DNA of 64,000 nucleotides. Source: Atrina japonica. Its lineage: Eukaryota > Mollusca > Bivalvia > Pterioida > Pinnidae. Shown here in pieces: positions 36,896 through 47,464 of the stretch; the first letter of the stretch is position 1, and the number at the start of each line of letters is the position of its first letter. The notes beneath the pieces are model-generated. The model was not told the DNA's origin. It saw only the letters and a program-made list of their open reading frames with translations, and made no database searches. The position numbers and the translations under genes are program-made. The stretch is taken from the NCBI GenBank assembly GCA_030159075.1, contig BROG01000073.1:62001-126000 (forward strand). Reading direction: 5' to 3'.

Positions 36896-37825
36896 TTGTC
36901 AGGATGAAATTATTATTAAAAAAATAATTATTATTTTTACAACTAAAACTCATGGTAATATTTTAATTACTTGAGTTATTTTGGACATAAATAATAATAA
37001 TAAAGTATCATTCAGTCTATTTGTCGAAATAGGGGAAAAATGAGTTTAGATATTGATTCATAAGAATTAAGTATGAAAATATCTTAATTATAGAATAGAT
37101 CGTTAGAATGTTTGACTTTCATTTCTTTTTTTCCTGATGTGTTTGTTTGGGAATTTGTTGTATTACTTATCTCAAATGCCATTTCCTTCTTTTAGGGGGT
37201 AAATGTTTATTTAGTAAATTGTTGAGACACACAGATTGTGTCATTTTTCGAGACTTGAGAAATTCTTCAATGTCGAGGATATGCTGGCTAATGGAGTTTC
37301 CATTAGGCAGTGTTATATTCCCATTATGTAGGGATTAATGAACTTCCCCAGTAGATAATCTTTTAGCGTCCCCTTATGTACAGGTAAATACCTGAGTTTG
37401 GGCTGATCACGTGTGAAAAAAAGTGATAGCCTTTTCACGTCTTTGAAAATTAATACGCTATGTAGTTTTCATTGAACTTGGAAATAGCATCCGCGGTTAC
37501 TTGCGGAAATTGGCAATTTCATTGGCTAGGAGTTAAGGATTTTAGGAAAAAAAATAGTTACCCCGCACAATCCAAAGTTCGCGTCTGTTCTGGTCATTCC
37601 TATGCCGACCAGAAATAAATACAGACGTTAACTTTAATTCAATCTTCCTTGAATTATTTACAGAGTACTGCAACCAACAGCGCCAGCTATTTTGTTGCTG
37701 CTCAAAGAAGTGTCTGACGATTTAGATTTACAAAAAGTTCGTCGACTACTTCTGTTTATTGGTATATTGTCCGGTACTCACTTTTAATTTTTCAAAATTA
37801 AAAATTAGTAACGAACATTATTACG

Positions 37826-38050
37826 AGAAAAATATCTCGTAATAACGACATAATCATCTCGCAATCACGAGATCTTTTCTCGTAATTACGACATAATTAT
37901 CTCGTAATTACGAGATCTTGTCTCGTAATAACGACATAAGTATCTCGTAATTACGAGATACTTATCTCGTAATAACGCCTTAATTATATCGTAATTACGA
38001 GATCTCTCTAATAACGACATAATTTTCTCGTAATTACGAGATCTATTCTT
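37826..38050. repeat. second palindrome array (TCTCGTAATTACGAGA), five to six units
   Basis: Same ~43-bp step as 29510-29880. It includes one unit in which two palindromes abut ('acgagatacttatctcgt'). Confidence 0.93.
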
Positions 38051-38360
38051 GTACTAAACTTTTTTTTCTATGAATTATTAATCAAATTACAATATCTTAT
38101 AACGAATGTTCTCCTGCAGTGTGGAGGTTAAATGATTTTGTAATATTACTTAATAACAGTGACATCAATTATATTATGATATCAAGCAAGTTGTTATTTA
38201 TATTATTCAGGGTTTGTCGCAGAGATAATCATGCAAAATTTCAAATATCGTCTACAAAGAACCCAGTACTTAGCGTACTAAGTTGCAATCATGATTTCTC
38301 TCTGTGTTCACTCTGATGTGATGTGAGCCTATGTCACATGATCCCTTAACCCTGACTCTC

Positions 38361-38799
38361 TCATATTCCCCATGTTCTCTCTCTCTGCTTCTTCTTGGTA
38401 AAGGTTGATAACGATTGAAATACAACATGACTAGGGACACCTCGATGTCTTTGACGTAAATAATACACACAGTAATGTCCACAAACTTTGGTGCGAGGGT
38501 GTTGATACATCTATTGATTATAAATCACTCGGTCTCCATGGCGTTTCATAAATTGGTAGATATCAGGATAGATCCAGGGAGGTAATCCAAAATATTCAGC
38601 AATCTGATGACCTATGAATGGCATTCCGATGCTCTCCTGGTTGATCGTGAGGATCTGTATTGACGATAAATGAATATTTGCCATAAGATAGTCAGGTAAA
38701 ACGTTTCTTGGCTACTCCGCCGAACGAGGGTCCTACATAAGGGTCTCGTGATAAAATACTATTGAATTGATGAGCATTGAAGCCTTGAATACTTTGCAT
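38361..38799 (-). pseudogene. Polinton/Maverick cysteine protease (adenain/Ulp1-like), broken
   Basis: Start ATG at 38799. A His box reading NTDPHDQPGEH lies near 38655-38620, an 'FGLPP' segment near 38580, and the nucleophile box VCGHYCVYYL near 38485-38455. The reading ends at a TGA at 38361. Adenovirus-type proteases mature virion proteins in the particle, and Polintons carry a homologue next to their capsid genes. The His and Cys boxes lie in different frames, with at least two frameshifts and a stop between, and the residue after the catalytic His is not the usual Trp. The remaining length (about 145 codons) is short for the family. It lies directly downstream of the major capsid gene on the same strand. 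Confidence 0.72.
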
Positions 38800-38809
38800 G
38801 GTTTCAATA

Positions 38810-39959
38810 GTCTATAGCCAATTCTCTCTGTTTGTTGATTTCTAATACGTTATCAAATTCTCCACACGGTATATCCTCTTCTATAGTTGTCAATGGTCAC
38901 GGAAGGGGTCTAGTCTTTTCCTAATCGACCTAATCCTTGATATAAGCTCAAGTATGATCGTAAGTAGAAGTTGTTTTCAAAGTCAGGTTCTAAAGGACGA
39001 GTGCAAAGACTTTCTCCATTGATACTTACATCCACTTTATTGACATTAAAATATTGAAAATAAAAGGAATTCTTTGTCGCATCACCATTGAAAGCGGCAT
39101 TGCTCACCATACCTACTACTATACGTTTTGGAATTTGACCTTGATACAAATTATCTGTAATCTTTGAACGTGTACCAACAGAAATAGTAAAAGTTTTCAC
39201 TTCTACACGTCTCGAGGGAAATTTAGCAGTACTGGTATTCATCTGTTCGTTCATCTAATTCAGTAAGGTTACGATGGGTTTCACTTTAGGTACCGCTAGA
39301 TACATTTGTAATATCTTCAAATAACCCAATTCACCTCCTCCACACATCATGTAAAAGGGTTCACGACTTCTATTAAACCTTACGCTTACATTTATACCAT
39401 TAGGTAGAAATCGTTTCTGTTCAAACAGATCCAAATGGAGACGATCCATCATATTAAAGGTTTTACGTTCACTGATACGTTCATGACGATCAGCCAAGTT
39501 TTTCTCGAGGGCATCATCAGTATGAGGATTCACCGTGTCAAATCGTCCAAATCTTGTACCATAAACTTGTAGCACTAATTTGATACTTTAACGTTTCATC
39601 AGAAAAGGACAGCAACTTTTCGAGATAAGCTCGATAGGGATAGGTATCGGTTTCAGGAGTGATCACTTTTCCATTTAGATTACAATCGATCTCGGAAAAC
39701 AAACTATGCAGCAAATTGTTGACGGGGGTGATTTGACTATCATCTGCTAGATCAATTCCGTCTAGGTCTGGTTCAAATCCAAATACTTATCGCCTTGTCC
39801 TTTGATTTCAAACTCAATAGGAGCAGATTGTGTATTGTCACTAGAGACGGGGTGATATTCCACCCATCTTCCTTCTTCTAAGGATACATTGGTGGGAGGG
39901 ACATTAAACAACTCTAGAGCGTGACTACTACACTCACACGAACCTTTTTGCATCATCAT
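38810..39959 (-). pseudogene. Polinton major capsid protein (double jelly-roll), broken
   Basis: The likely start is a Met near 39959. The N-terminal segment (ALELFNVPPT, WVEYHPVS) resembles the start of Polinton/adintovirus major capsid proteins. Strand-rich segments follow ([60 protein letters not shown]) and a C-terminal CGEFDNVLEINKQREL stretch at about 38840. In the family this protein forms the hexon-like trimer of the shell. The frame shifts near 39770 and 39610, a TAG interrupts at 39255, and a piece seems missing between 38910 and 38870. It is followed by the protease and preceded by a basic protein, a usual Polinton neighbourhood. Confidence 0.8.
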
Positions 39960-39961
39960 CT

Positions 39962-40509
39962 TATTAGTCAAAGATATCTTGCTCTCTTCCGACCTGTTTA
40001 GATTTATTTGTAGGAGAAGACTGAAGGGAGGTCTCATTCGTTTCTTTTTTATACTACTGTTCGTATGACTCGTTGTTCCTGTTCGTTTCTTGCCGGCTAA
40101 ACGAGAAGCGACGTGAGAGGGTGCACAAGTTAATGTTTTCGTAGGACCATTCATTAAGTTGGTCACCGCTTCTTTCCCTCGTTGAACAAGAGCATTTTTA
40201 ATGAACGTTTATTTTGCATCACATCCATTCCCGTATTCAAAGCAAATTTGGCTATATGAGGAATGGCTTTCGTCATGGTGGGTTTGAGAAAGTCTGACCA
40301 AATACCTGTCCCATATTGCATATGAGATGCTCTGGGACGAAATACTCCTACGAGTGTATTGACTATACTACCTGCAATGGATTGATGATCCCACCACTCT
40401 GAGGAGAGATCAGACCATGAGTTGTTCTCGTTAACGATTGAGTCAGTTTAGGAAAGACAAGCCCATATCCTTTCTGACAAGGTACCCCTTTATGAACGAT
40501 GAGTGTCAT
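39962..40509 (-). pseudogene. basic virion-associated protein candidate of the Polinton
   Basis: An ATG at 40509 opens a frame that is interrupted several times. Recognisable pieces are PQSGGIINP, SHMQYGTGIWSDFLKP, RGKEAVTNLM and a C-terminal basic stretch (KKKRMRP). Polintons commonly carry a Gly-rich to Lys/Arg-rich protein just upstream of the major capsid gene, sometimes compared with adenovirus pVI. The assignment rests on position and composition, not on a solid motif. Confidence 0.45.
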
Positions 40510-40576
40510 AATGTGTCACTATCAATACAGTCCTTAGGAATGGATTCAAACGTGCGAACTTGAATCCTTTATAGAT

Positions 40577-40807
40577 TCAATTATTTGCTTTAGAGGGTAG
40601 TTTTATACTGGGATTAGGCATGATGTACCCCACCCAACCACTTAACATAACCATACAGAACTGAGTATTGTCATCTTTCAAAGCCAAATGAACGAAGAAG
40701 GCTATGATGATATTAAAGGCTTGAACTACTTGAATAAAGAATACAATTTCATTTCGAGGTATGTTTTCTCCGTACCATTTACAAGTAGTATTAGGCGTAT
40801 GACTCAC
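40577..40807 (-). CDS. small Polinton membrane protein
   Basis: A 76-residue open frame, intact. It has two hydrophobic stretches, residues ~21-43 (VFFIQVVQAFNIIIAFFVHL) and ~49-62 (FCMVMLSGWVGYIM), with an MPNPSIK end. Small proteins ending in a hydrophobic stretch plus a PNP-like motif recur between integrase and capsid genes of Polintons. The function is unknown to me. It is one of only two or three left-block genes without visible damage, but being short this may be chance. Confidence 0.5.
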   Translation of the reverse strand: MSHTPNTTCKWYGENIPRNEIVFFIQVVQAFNIIIAFFVHLALKDDNTQFCMVMLSGWVGYIMPNPSIKLPSKANN

Positions 40808-40869
40808 TCTATCAGGTAGTTACTCTGTGGTATCATTGTTGACTCTGATAGACACTCGGCTTACCGAGT

Positions 40870-41974
40870 CTACTGGTCGATCAAGTTGGATTTGGGGATC
40901 CATGAATCAAAAGTAGAAGGATATCCTTTCCAATGTACCTTCACTTCTTCTATAACTCGATTTTTACGTACACGCCTTTTCCTATGATCGAGAATCTCTT
41001 CGACTTCATAGACATCATCTGTTTTCATTTCACAACGGATTGTAATTCAGATTCGTAAAACGTACATTCGTTTTTGATGACCATCCTGGATGTAATACAC
41101 ATATGGATAACGATGAGGTACTCGTTTCTCGACCGTGAACATTTCCGTGGTCCAGTTAGGTAAGTATCCCTTATCAAATGTACGTTTTACTTTAATGATA
41201 CGTACGCGATCACCTGTATGAAACTTTGGTAATGGACGGCTTTTAGAAGGGGTACCATATAAGGTTTCCCAGACTTCTAAGACATTGGAAGGGTTTACTT
41301 CTATGGGACTTCTGCCGATACTACGATGATACGATTGATTATTAGCTTGACCAATTTGAGATAGAACGTCAACATAATGACGTGTACGAGTATGAGTAAA
41401 ATATCTCCACATGCGAGCTTTCTGTGTCCGTTGAAATCGTTCTACAATACTAGCTTTTGTTTCTGTATTGTCTGTCGTAAAGACATGAATATCATGAAAC
41501 GTTTGACGAAATTCACGATTCAAAAACCCTTTTCCTCTATAGGATTGTATATGAATGGGACGTCGTCATTTAGCTTGTTTTAATACGGCTTGAAACCCTC
41601 GTACCATTTCTTTGGCGGATTTATTTTTCAAAGGAATGACCCAAGCATATTTAATATCAATGACGCATAAGAGAAACGTATACCCGTCATTGTGTCTTGA
41701 TGTTGGATACATCAGCTAAATCCAATTGCCATTGTTCATCTATATCGGTCACTCTCGTTTGGATACGAGGAAACTTTCTCTTGATAGATTTATGGAGCAT
41801 ATACGTGTCTTGTTCTTTCAACCATTGTTTGACCTCATTTAAAGAAATGGGATACCTCCGACGTTTCACTTCTCGATAGAGAGGTTGTACACCTGTATAC
41901 CCAACCCGATTAGAGGGGTCATAATATATGGATGCTAATTTGTCATTTTGCGAAGATTTTGAGTTTTGATCCAT
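40870..41974 (-). pseudogene. Polinton retroviral-type integrase with C-terminal chromodomain, inactive
   Basis: The N-terminal part (41974-41687) leads into the first catalytic Asp region (QWQLDLADV). The central block reads FLLCVIDIKYAWVIPLKNK. An in-frame TGA follows at about 41572. The position that normally carries the second catalytic Asp (TD-x-G-x-E-F context) reads IQSYRGKGF, with Tyr in place of Asp. The third residue is kept in ETKASIVERF (41447). After an SH3-like segment (GDRVRIIKVKRTFDKGYLPNW) the frame breaks near 41047. A chromodomain follows at 40873-41020: YEVEEILDHRKR ... VHWKGYPSTFDSW, with the aromatic-cage Tyr and Trp residues present. This enzyme class inserts the element into the host chromosome; the chromodomain is thought to bind methylated histone H3. 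The copy is dead by both nonsense and active-site change. Confidence 0.88.
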
Positions 41975-42656
41975 TCTGGAAGACGAGAACTCTTTTGGGA
42001 TTTTTTAATGGTAGACCAGGCCGTAGGAGTCAATCTTTGCCAATCCTTAACAAAACTCTGACTAAGTGGTGTCTTTGTATAATCTTTTATGTCAGTAGAA
42101 GGAAGAGCAGGCATAGCGTCATAGAACCCTGTGTAATCTTCATCTTTATGATCCAGAGATTTAGGGGTACTCATAGCTTTTGGTTTTACCGTAGGTTGAT
42201 TCATCACTTTGATATAATTAGGGTTACGTATCCAATCACGAGGGACATTCGATTCCACTAATCCTTTTACAAAACTATCAAGTCCCGAGGGTTAATACCC
42301 TTTCCTAGGTTGTGGCCGTAAGGCATCAGTTACGAGATCAACCGTATTTGTCCCAGGTACGGTCTTCCCTTTGTATTGTATTTTTCCCGTGTTAGTATAT
42401 CAGAGTGTTTTTGAGATGTTTTAATAACAAAGGGACTTTTGGTTTTAATGGAGCAGTGACACCGGATGTAATAGTTGTCATAAGATCTTGATCTTCAGGA
42501 GACATTTCAGCTTTAACATCATCTTTGACTTTTTCTGTTTTCTGAGACCAAGGTGTCTGTTCTTCAGGATGACGAGCCTGTTGTAGATACGTACTGTATC
42601 GATGAAGTTCTTGACCAAACTTAGCTTCAAGAGTCAAATCATCACGATCTACAATC
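41935..42656 (-). pseudogene. conserved Polinton protein of unknown function, broken
   Basis: The N-terminal half (42637-42392) is charged and helical-looking and ends in VPLLLKHLKNT. After a frameshift near 42395 come GKIQYKGKTVPGTN, VDLVTDALRP and, after another, SNVPRDWIRNPNY (42258-42200), then a basic tail to 41935. A protein with this 'LLLxHLK ... LVxDAxR ... VPxxxI' layout sits near the integrase in many animal Polintons. Its role is not known to me. Its end overlaps the integrase start by about 40 bp in another frame. Confidence 0.6.
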
Positions 42657-42661
42657 GCATC

Positions 42662-43101
42662 TTATTCATTACCTAAACGTACCGAAGATGCTACTTCCGG
42701 TGTATGAGGCAAAGGATAATTTTTCGTGTGCTCATGGTTATAGAATAGAATTAAGACAGGAGAAGCTATGGCCCCTGATATTGGCGATAATAAGGGTGAG
42801 ATAGATAAAACACCACCCTGTTGATTCCTTAGAATACAACACCGTTAAGGGAGAGTCAATTGAGGATGAACTAGTTTTCTCAAGACCCGTTTCTTTGAAC
42901 CCAAGTGCTGTTTCTGACGTTTTGTTAAAAGAATCACTCCTTTTAAGTTGTTATACACTACTTCCGAATTTTCTTGATTGTGTCATCAGCGGCATACCGT
43001 AAGATCATCTTTTTAAACTCAATAGGATATTGTTTTTGTCCTGAGACTTTAATCAAAGCGGCGTGAGATTCAAGCCCATGCTTACTTTTTCTTGGTGCCA
43101 T
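42662..43101 (-). pseudogene. small basic core-like Polinton protein with hydrophobic C-terminus, broken
   Basis: Starts at MAPRKSKHG (43101). A short helical part follows, then the family core VVYNNLKGVILLTKRQKQHL one frame over (a 1-base shift near 42958). A basic stretch KKRVLRKL comes next and, after another frame change, a Gly-rich hydrophobic segment (QQGGVLSISPLLSP, IASPVLILFYNHEHTK) ending at TAA 42662. The N-(L)LKG-x-(V/I)-x-L-T core is characteristic of a small Polinton protein compared with adenovirus core proteins. Confidence 0.65.
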
Positions 43102-43167
43102 GATGTAACTACAACTAAGTATTCTATACAAATGACTCAATACATGATCTGAGGTAGTTTTATAAAC

Positions 43168-43344
43168 CTATATCAACATAGGATACTGAAGTCGTTTATG
43201 ATCTTGAAGTTCTTTACTCGTATTAAAAAGAGCCCGACACCATATACATTTGTAGCTATTCATGTATGAAGTAGATTTTGTCTTAGGCTGACATTTTTTG
43301 AAAGTAGTCACCAGTTTACTTGTGGCTTTAGGTAGAGGATTCAT
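43168..43344 (-). CDS. small C2H2-like zinc-finger protein of the Polinton
   Basis: A 58-codon frame from ATG 43344 to TAG 43168, uninterrupted. It carries YKCIWCRALFNTSKELQDHK: Cys33-x2-Cys36, Phe40, Leu46 and His49, the spacing of a classical C2H2 finger. The expected second His is not seen; the frame ends nine residues later, so it may be a truncated or frameshifted finger. It sits between the ATPase and the core-like protein, on the same strand. Not a certain gene, but the metal-ligand pattern is clear. Confidence 0.5.
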   Translation of the reverse strand: MNPLPKATSKLVTTFKKCQPKTKSTSYMNSYKCIWCRALFNTSKELQDHKRLQYPMLI

Positions 43345-43396
43345 GATTCTACATTAACAGGAATACGAGAAATGACGGCCTAGAGAAAGTTACTGT

Positions 43397-44004
43397 CTAC
43401 TTATAAGGTGTAAACAACACTATCCCTCCCGTATACCAAGGATGAAACAGATGTGATCTTAATCTTAGATTATCAGGGGTAGACGATGTGAGATCAATCA
43501 AGAGATAGCCATGAGGGCGATTTGTAGCATCGTGATAAGCATGGTTTAAATCTGATAGGTCTAATTGACGTGATAAGCTGGTAACTTGAGATTTATCTCC
43601 AGGATTCTTAAACGGGACGATATAATGAGCATTTAGACTTATGGTACGATATTGTTTAGCACAATCAAACAAGTTTGGAGTGATGTAGATCACACTTGTG
43701 TTCCGATGCTGTGCTTTACGTGTAACCGATCATATCATCAAAGACAAGTAGGTAACGACGAGTGGAATCAGAAACTAAGACTTCGTCATCCTCCGGTATA
43801 TTTTGAATGAAGTGAACATGATGTGACCGTAAGCAGGTTGCCATTCACGATAACACCATACAATTTTGTCGGGAAGGGAATGAATCCACGGATCCTTCCA
43901 TTCTATCAACAGTTTTCCCCGATTTTGTAGGTTCTGTCACAACCATGGTAAATTCATGCTTTAATTGTATCGTATCGGGAGATATGGACTGATAGTAAGC
44001 CATT
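43397..44004 (-). pseudogene. Polinton packaging ATPase (FtsK/HerA A32-like), broken
   Basis: ATG at 44004. A Walker A-like TKSGKT is at about 43920 (the expected first Gly is replaced), then an IVWCYREWQPAY segment in another frame. Walker B follows as RRYLLVFDDMI near 43745, then NTSVIYITPNLFD, SLNAHYIVPFKNP (sensor-like) and the C-terminal RPHGYLLIDL segment to 43397. The order and motifs are those of the genome-packaging ATPase of Polintons, adintoviruses and related viruses. At least three frameshifts separate Walker A, Walker B and the C-terminus, so no functional product is possible. Confidence 0.85.
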
Positions 44005-44228
44005 TCAATACTAGTAATAAAACTGAGAGATGTAGTATTATATACATGATCAATTTAGTAGTGTATGTATAAATCATCTAAGGTATAAGACAAAAACGTT
44101 CCAAGTAGTAGTAGTAGGAGTCATGAAACAACCCATACTCCGAATAGACCTCTGACGTCATAGCTTGCGTGCGCGTTCATAGTCTCTATATAAACCAGAC
44201 ATTTGGGTTTACTCGATATCAGTTCATC
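44005..44228 (+). promoter_or_regulatory. divergent intergenic region with TATA box and initiator
   Basis: Reading rightward, TATATAAA lies at 44187-44194 and TCAGT (invertebrate initiator consensus) at 44219-44223, a spacing of about 30 bp. The ATG of the proline-rich ORF follows at 44229. A TGACGTCA CRE-like site is at 44154-44161. The ATPase start is 180 bp to the left, pointing the other way. Confidence 0.5.
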
Positions 44229-44441
44229 ATGAACAACTTTACAGATGCGCCATTTGAGAGAAAAGTGACTGTTGTGAGGCCTACTCCACGTAGGCCAGCG
44301 TTTACAAGCCGTCCGCAGCCACCACCACCTTATAGGCCTCGAGAACAGCCACCTAGGCCTTCTCCGCCAAGAGCTATTCCATCAGTACTCCCGATGCCTG
44401 AGCCACAGTATACTATGGGGACTCCCTGGTGCGCATTTTGA
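44229..44441 (+). CDS. 70-residue proline-rich ORF with PPPPY motif, divergent from the Polinton genes
   Basis: An intact frame directly behind a TATA box and initiator. An in-frame ATG at 44169 would lie upstream of the TATA box, so I prefer 44229. Twenty of 70 residues are Pro and many are Arg. Residues 31-35 are PPPPY, i.e. a PPxY motif, which binds WW domains of Nedd4-type ubiquitin ligases and acts as a late or trafficking motif in several viruses (adenovirus pVI among them). Codon composition is clearly more GC-rich than the flanks. It may be a Polinton accessory gene, although all other genes of this block are on the minus strand, or a chance ORF. No homologue is recognised. Confidence 0.35.
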   Translation: MNNFTDAPFERKVTVVRPTPRRPAFTSRPQPPPPYRPREQPPRPSPPRAIPSVLPMPEPQYTMGTPWCAF

Positions 44442-44539
44442 ATTGACCAATCAGAAGCCAGCATTCTGATGACGCCATCAACAGCGCCACTGGTGGCGTC
44501 CCCTAGCGGCCAAAATTTAAATGCACGCCAGGGATCTGC

Positions 44540-45902
44540 CTATAACTACTTAGACGCATCAGTTTTGACCGATACTCCTATTATATTACCTGGCTTCGAA
44601 CTACCTTTCCGCAAAGATAGAACCAACCACGGCTGCGGTATTCTCATTTATCATCGGTCCGGCATTACTGTTAAACCCAGAACACATCTCAAAAATAATG
44701 TGGACGAAACTATTTGGGTTGAAATCTCTACATATCACAGATATATTTTACTATGTTGCTTATAAAGACCAGAAACATATCGGAATGATTTCTGGAAACG
44801 CCTTGAACAGTCAAGCTTAGCATTTGATATAACCCAGAATATTCTACTGTGCGGTGACTGGAATGTTGACTTCAACAAAAGAATACCTCCTCGAGTTTCA
44901 GAGCTTATTTCGCTTTTCAATCTAATGTCATTGCGGAACCTACTCGAGTCACAGAGTCATCATACAAATGTATCGATCCCGTAATCTTTTCTGACTCCCT
45001 TACCCCTCTGGAATCTAGTACCATAGATGTAAACAGCTTAAGTGATCACAGGGCTACATATGTTAATCTAGATTTTGAATCACAGGTTCGCAAAACTTTA
45101 CACGTAGTACCTGGGCGTACAAAGTCTGTAGCTTTGATATTCTCATAAATCAAATTCTTGATATTGACTGGACCTATTTAGACCACGAAAACGACATTAT
45201 TCGAGCTGTAGAGTCTTTTTCAGGTAAATCCCTGTCCATCAATAAATTACTCGTAGAATTGTAATCATAAAACCACTAGATAAGGTATGGTTCAACACAG
45301 ATATTCGACGGGAAATAAGACTACGAGACAGACTCAGACAGACATGCGGACGGACGCGCAAAGCAAATTATTTCAATAAATTGAAAACTCAAAGAGATAA
45401 CATCAACAACATAAAAAAAACTAACAGAGAAATATTACGAGGGTCTTAACGATTCATTACACAACTGTAAAAAATAATACAGTAAAACCTACTGGAAACT
45501 CATTCGATTTCTAATCGAAGGTGAGATCCCCAGAGATGATATCCCAACCCTGTACTATACTGGCCTGATGGCCCCCACTGAGAATAGCACAGATAATATG
45601 TGTGTTACATGACTATTTTGGTCTCAAACTTGGACGATAATACTGCCGAATTTCCTCCTTTTGAAGAACTACTGCCAACCAACTAAATGATATAGCAATA
45701 AGTACACAAGAAATAATAGACCAAATAAAAGTCTTAGATCTCAAGAAGGCCAGTGGTCCAGATGAATTTAGTCATATCCTGCTGAAAAACACAATTTATG
45801 AAATAGCTGAACCTCTTGCTAAACTATTCAATAAATCTCTTCATGTAGGCAAGTTCCCAGGTAAATGGAAAACTGCACATGTTCTTCCTATATTAAATCA
45901 AA
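44540..45902 (+). pseudogene. LINE ORF2, piece 1: APE endonuclease and start of RT
   Basis: Reads PILPGFELPFRKDR-like and GILIYHRSGI near 44575-44680, the GDWNVDF box (44858), VIFSDSLTPLESSTIDV and the catalytic SDHRATYVNL box (45036). Then comes the pre-RT segment and KKASGPDEFSHILLK (45744), and it stops after a WKTAHVLPI motif near 45900. These are the ordered motifs of an APE-type LINE such as the CR1/Jockey group. Many frameshifts and stops are present. The right edge is where an inverted-repeat element entered; the RT resumes at 47283. Confidence 0.8.
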
Positions 45903-47275
45903 GTACTGAAAGTACTGATACGAGTTGATGCCAATCTTAAGTTTTAATGAGGTATAATACACTCAGTATACTGAATACTTTTTAATTCGGTAAAATTAGG
46001 TTTTACAAAAAAAAGTAACTAAACTTCGGGTCAGACATTTGGTCTAACGTGAGTAATGATGGCCTATTTATTATGCCACAAACTACATACACATAGATCA
46101 GCGATATGATTATAAAATCGTGTGCTTATAAGGACAGACACCACCAAATATTTTGCCATAGGCCTCAATGCTAATTTACAAAACTTCAGGTCACTGTCAC
46201 TCCCATGTTTATTATATCTGGGTCAAATAAGTACCCTGTGGTGGAAGATCAATATTTTTGATAACAAAATTTGCAATCAAAAGTATAGGTTGCCGTTGCA
46301 TTTTTACTTCAAATTTTCACTTGTTTACAACTCGTAGTATTCCGCACCAAAGGAAAATATCTATTCTCATATGACCCCTCCATTTCAATTTTCAACCGTC
46401 AACCCTATAATTTCCAAAGTACTACCAATATTCATGTATCTTTTTTATCACCTTTATTTCACTTATTAATGGCAAAACTAATTTTTTCATTTAATGACCA
46501 ATCAGATCGCTGGGCTCATTTTACCCTCCGCACAACTTTGGGTGTCCAAAATGTCTGCGCCCATGTTGTAAACAAAGCCGGTGTTTTTCCATAAACACCG
46601 CTTTTCTATGCGACAGGTCAGTATTATTCCCTTACGCTATACTTCACATCAGTAACCTTAAAGTCTAGGTCAATACGTGTACCTGTAAAACATTTTACCA
46701 ACTTCAAAGACTGCTGCGAGTTTCTCATCAGGTCAGATCACGTGAATGAGGAATGACACAACTTCGATGCCCAACTTCACAGACAGATCTTGCCAATACC
46801 CAGCAAGGAAAACTTGACCAAAACTCATTGCATATTAATCGTGCGAAAGAATTGTTAATAGTCCAATCTATAGCTTTTAATGACAATTCTATCACAAGAA
46901 TGAAATGGAAAAAAATAATTAAAATGTAACATTCTAAAGCAAATTTATAATGTCTTAAAATTCATAAAGGACGCCGAACAGACCTTCAGTAGCATATATT
47001 ACAAGTCTTGCAGACCTATATTTTTCAGCGAATCTTTACTATATTTTCGTCATTTTAAAAAGCAAAACAAACACGAATAAAAGAGTGATTTGGAAACTTC
47101 AATCTTGAAGTTGAGTTTGTGTTGTTGAAATGCACATAAATGTGTACTTATGCGTCAATATAATGTGTTATTAACCCCATACTGCAAAATGTGCTTTGAC
47201 TTGTTCGTAATAAACAACCTAGCATAATAACATACCTGCGTTCTACAATTTCTTGCAATTTAATTACTTACTATA
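45903..47275 (+). mobile_element. inverted-repeat element, left copy, with nested insertions
   Basis: The phrases 'actgatacgagttgatg', 'taatacactcagtatactga', 'taattcggtaaaattaggtt', 'tagatcagcgatatgat' and 'gcgtcaatataatgtgttat' all recur in reverse complement at 50680-51165. Copy L is longer because it holds a solo M unit (46132-46590) and about 250 bp near 46800-47050. It interrupts the LINE between RT motifs. No ORF; its class is unknown. Confidence 0.75.
46132..46590 (-). mobile_element. solo copy (M4) of the GGAAAAAC...GTCTGTCC repeat
   Basis: Reverse orientation, full length, with ATAA directly on both sides (46128-46131, 46591-46594). It is nested in the inverted-repeat element. See 19096-22324. 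Confidence 0.85.
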
Positions 47276-47282
47276 TAATCTA

Positions 47283-47462
47283 CAGGCTGTCATCTGACCT
47301 GGTCAATCCACAGTAACACAACCTATAGAAATATACCACCAGATATGCCTTTCCATTGACAATAGAGAGTTTTAATGTTTTACGTTCTGTGACATCAGTA
47401 AGTCCTTTGACCGCGTCTGGATTAAAAGTATCATGAAAAAATAAAAAATTAAAAGAAAAACT
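47283..47462 (+). pseudogene. LINE ORF2, piece 2: RT catalytic motif A
   Basis: Reads QSTVTQPIEIYHQICL and, after a frame change, CDISKSFDRVWIKSI, the first catalytic Asp motif of LINE reverse transcriptases. It is colinear with piece 1 and piece 3, and a Penelope-like element begins directly after it. Confidence 0.78.
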
Positions 47463-47464
47463 TT

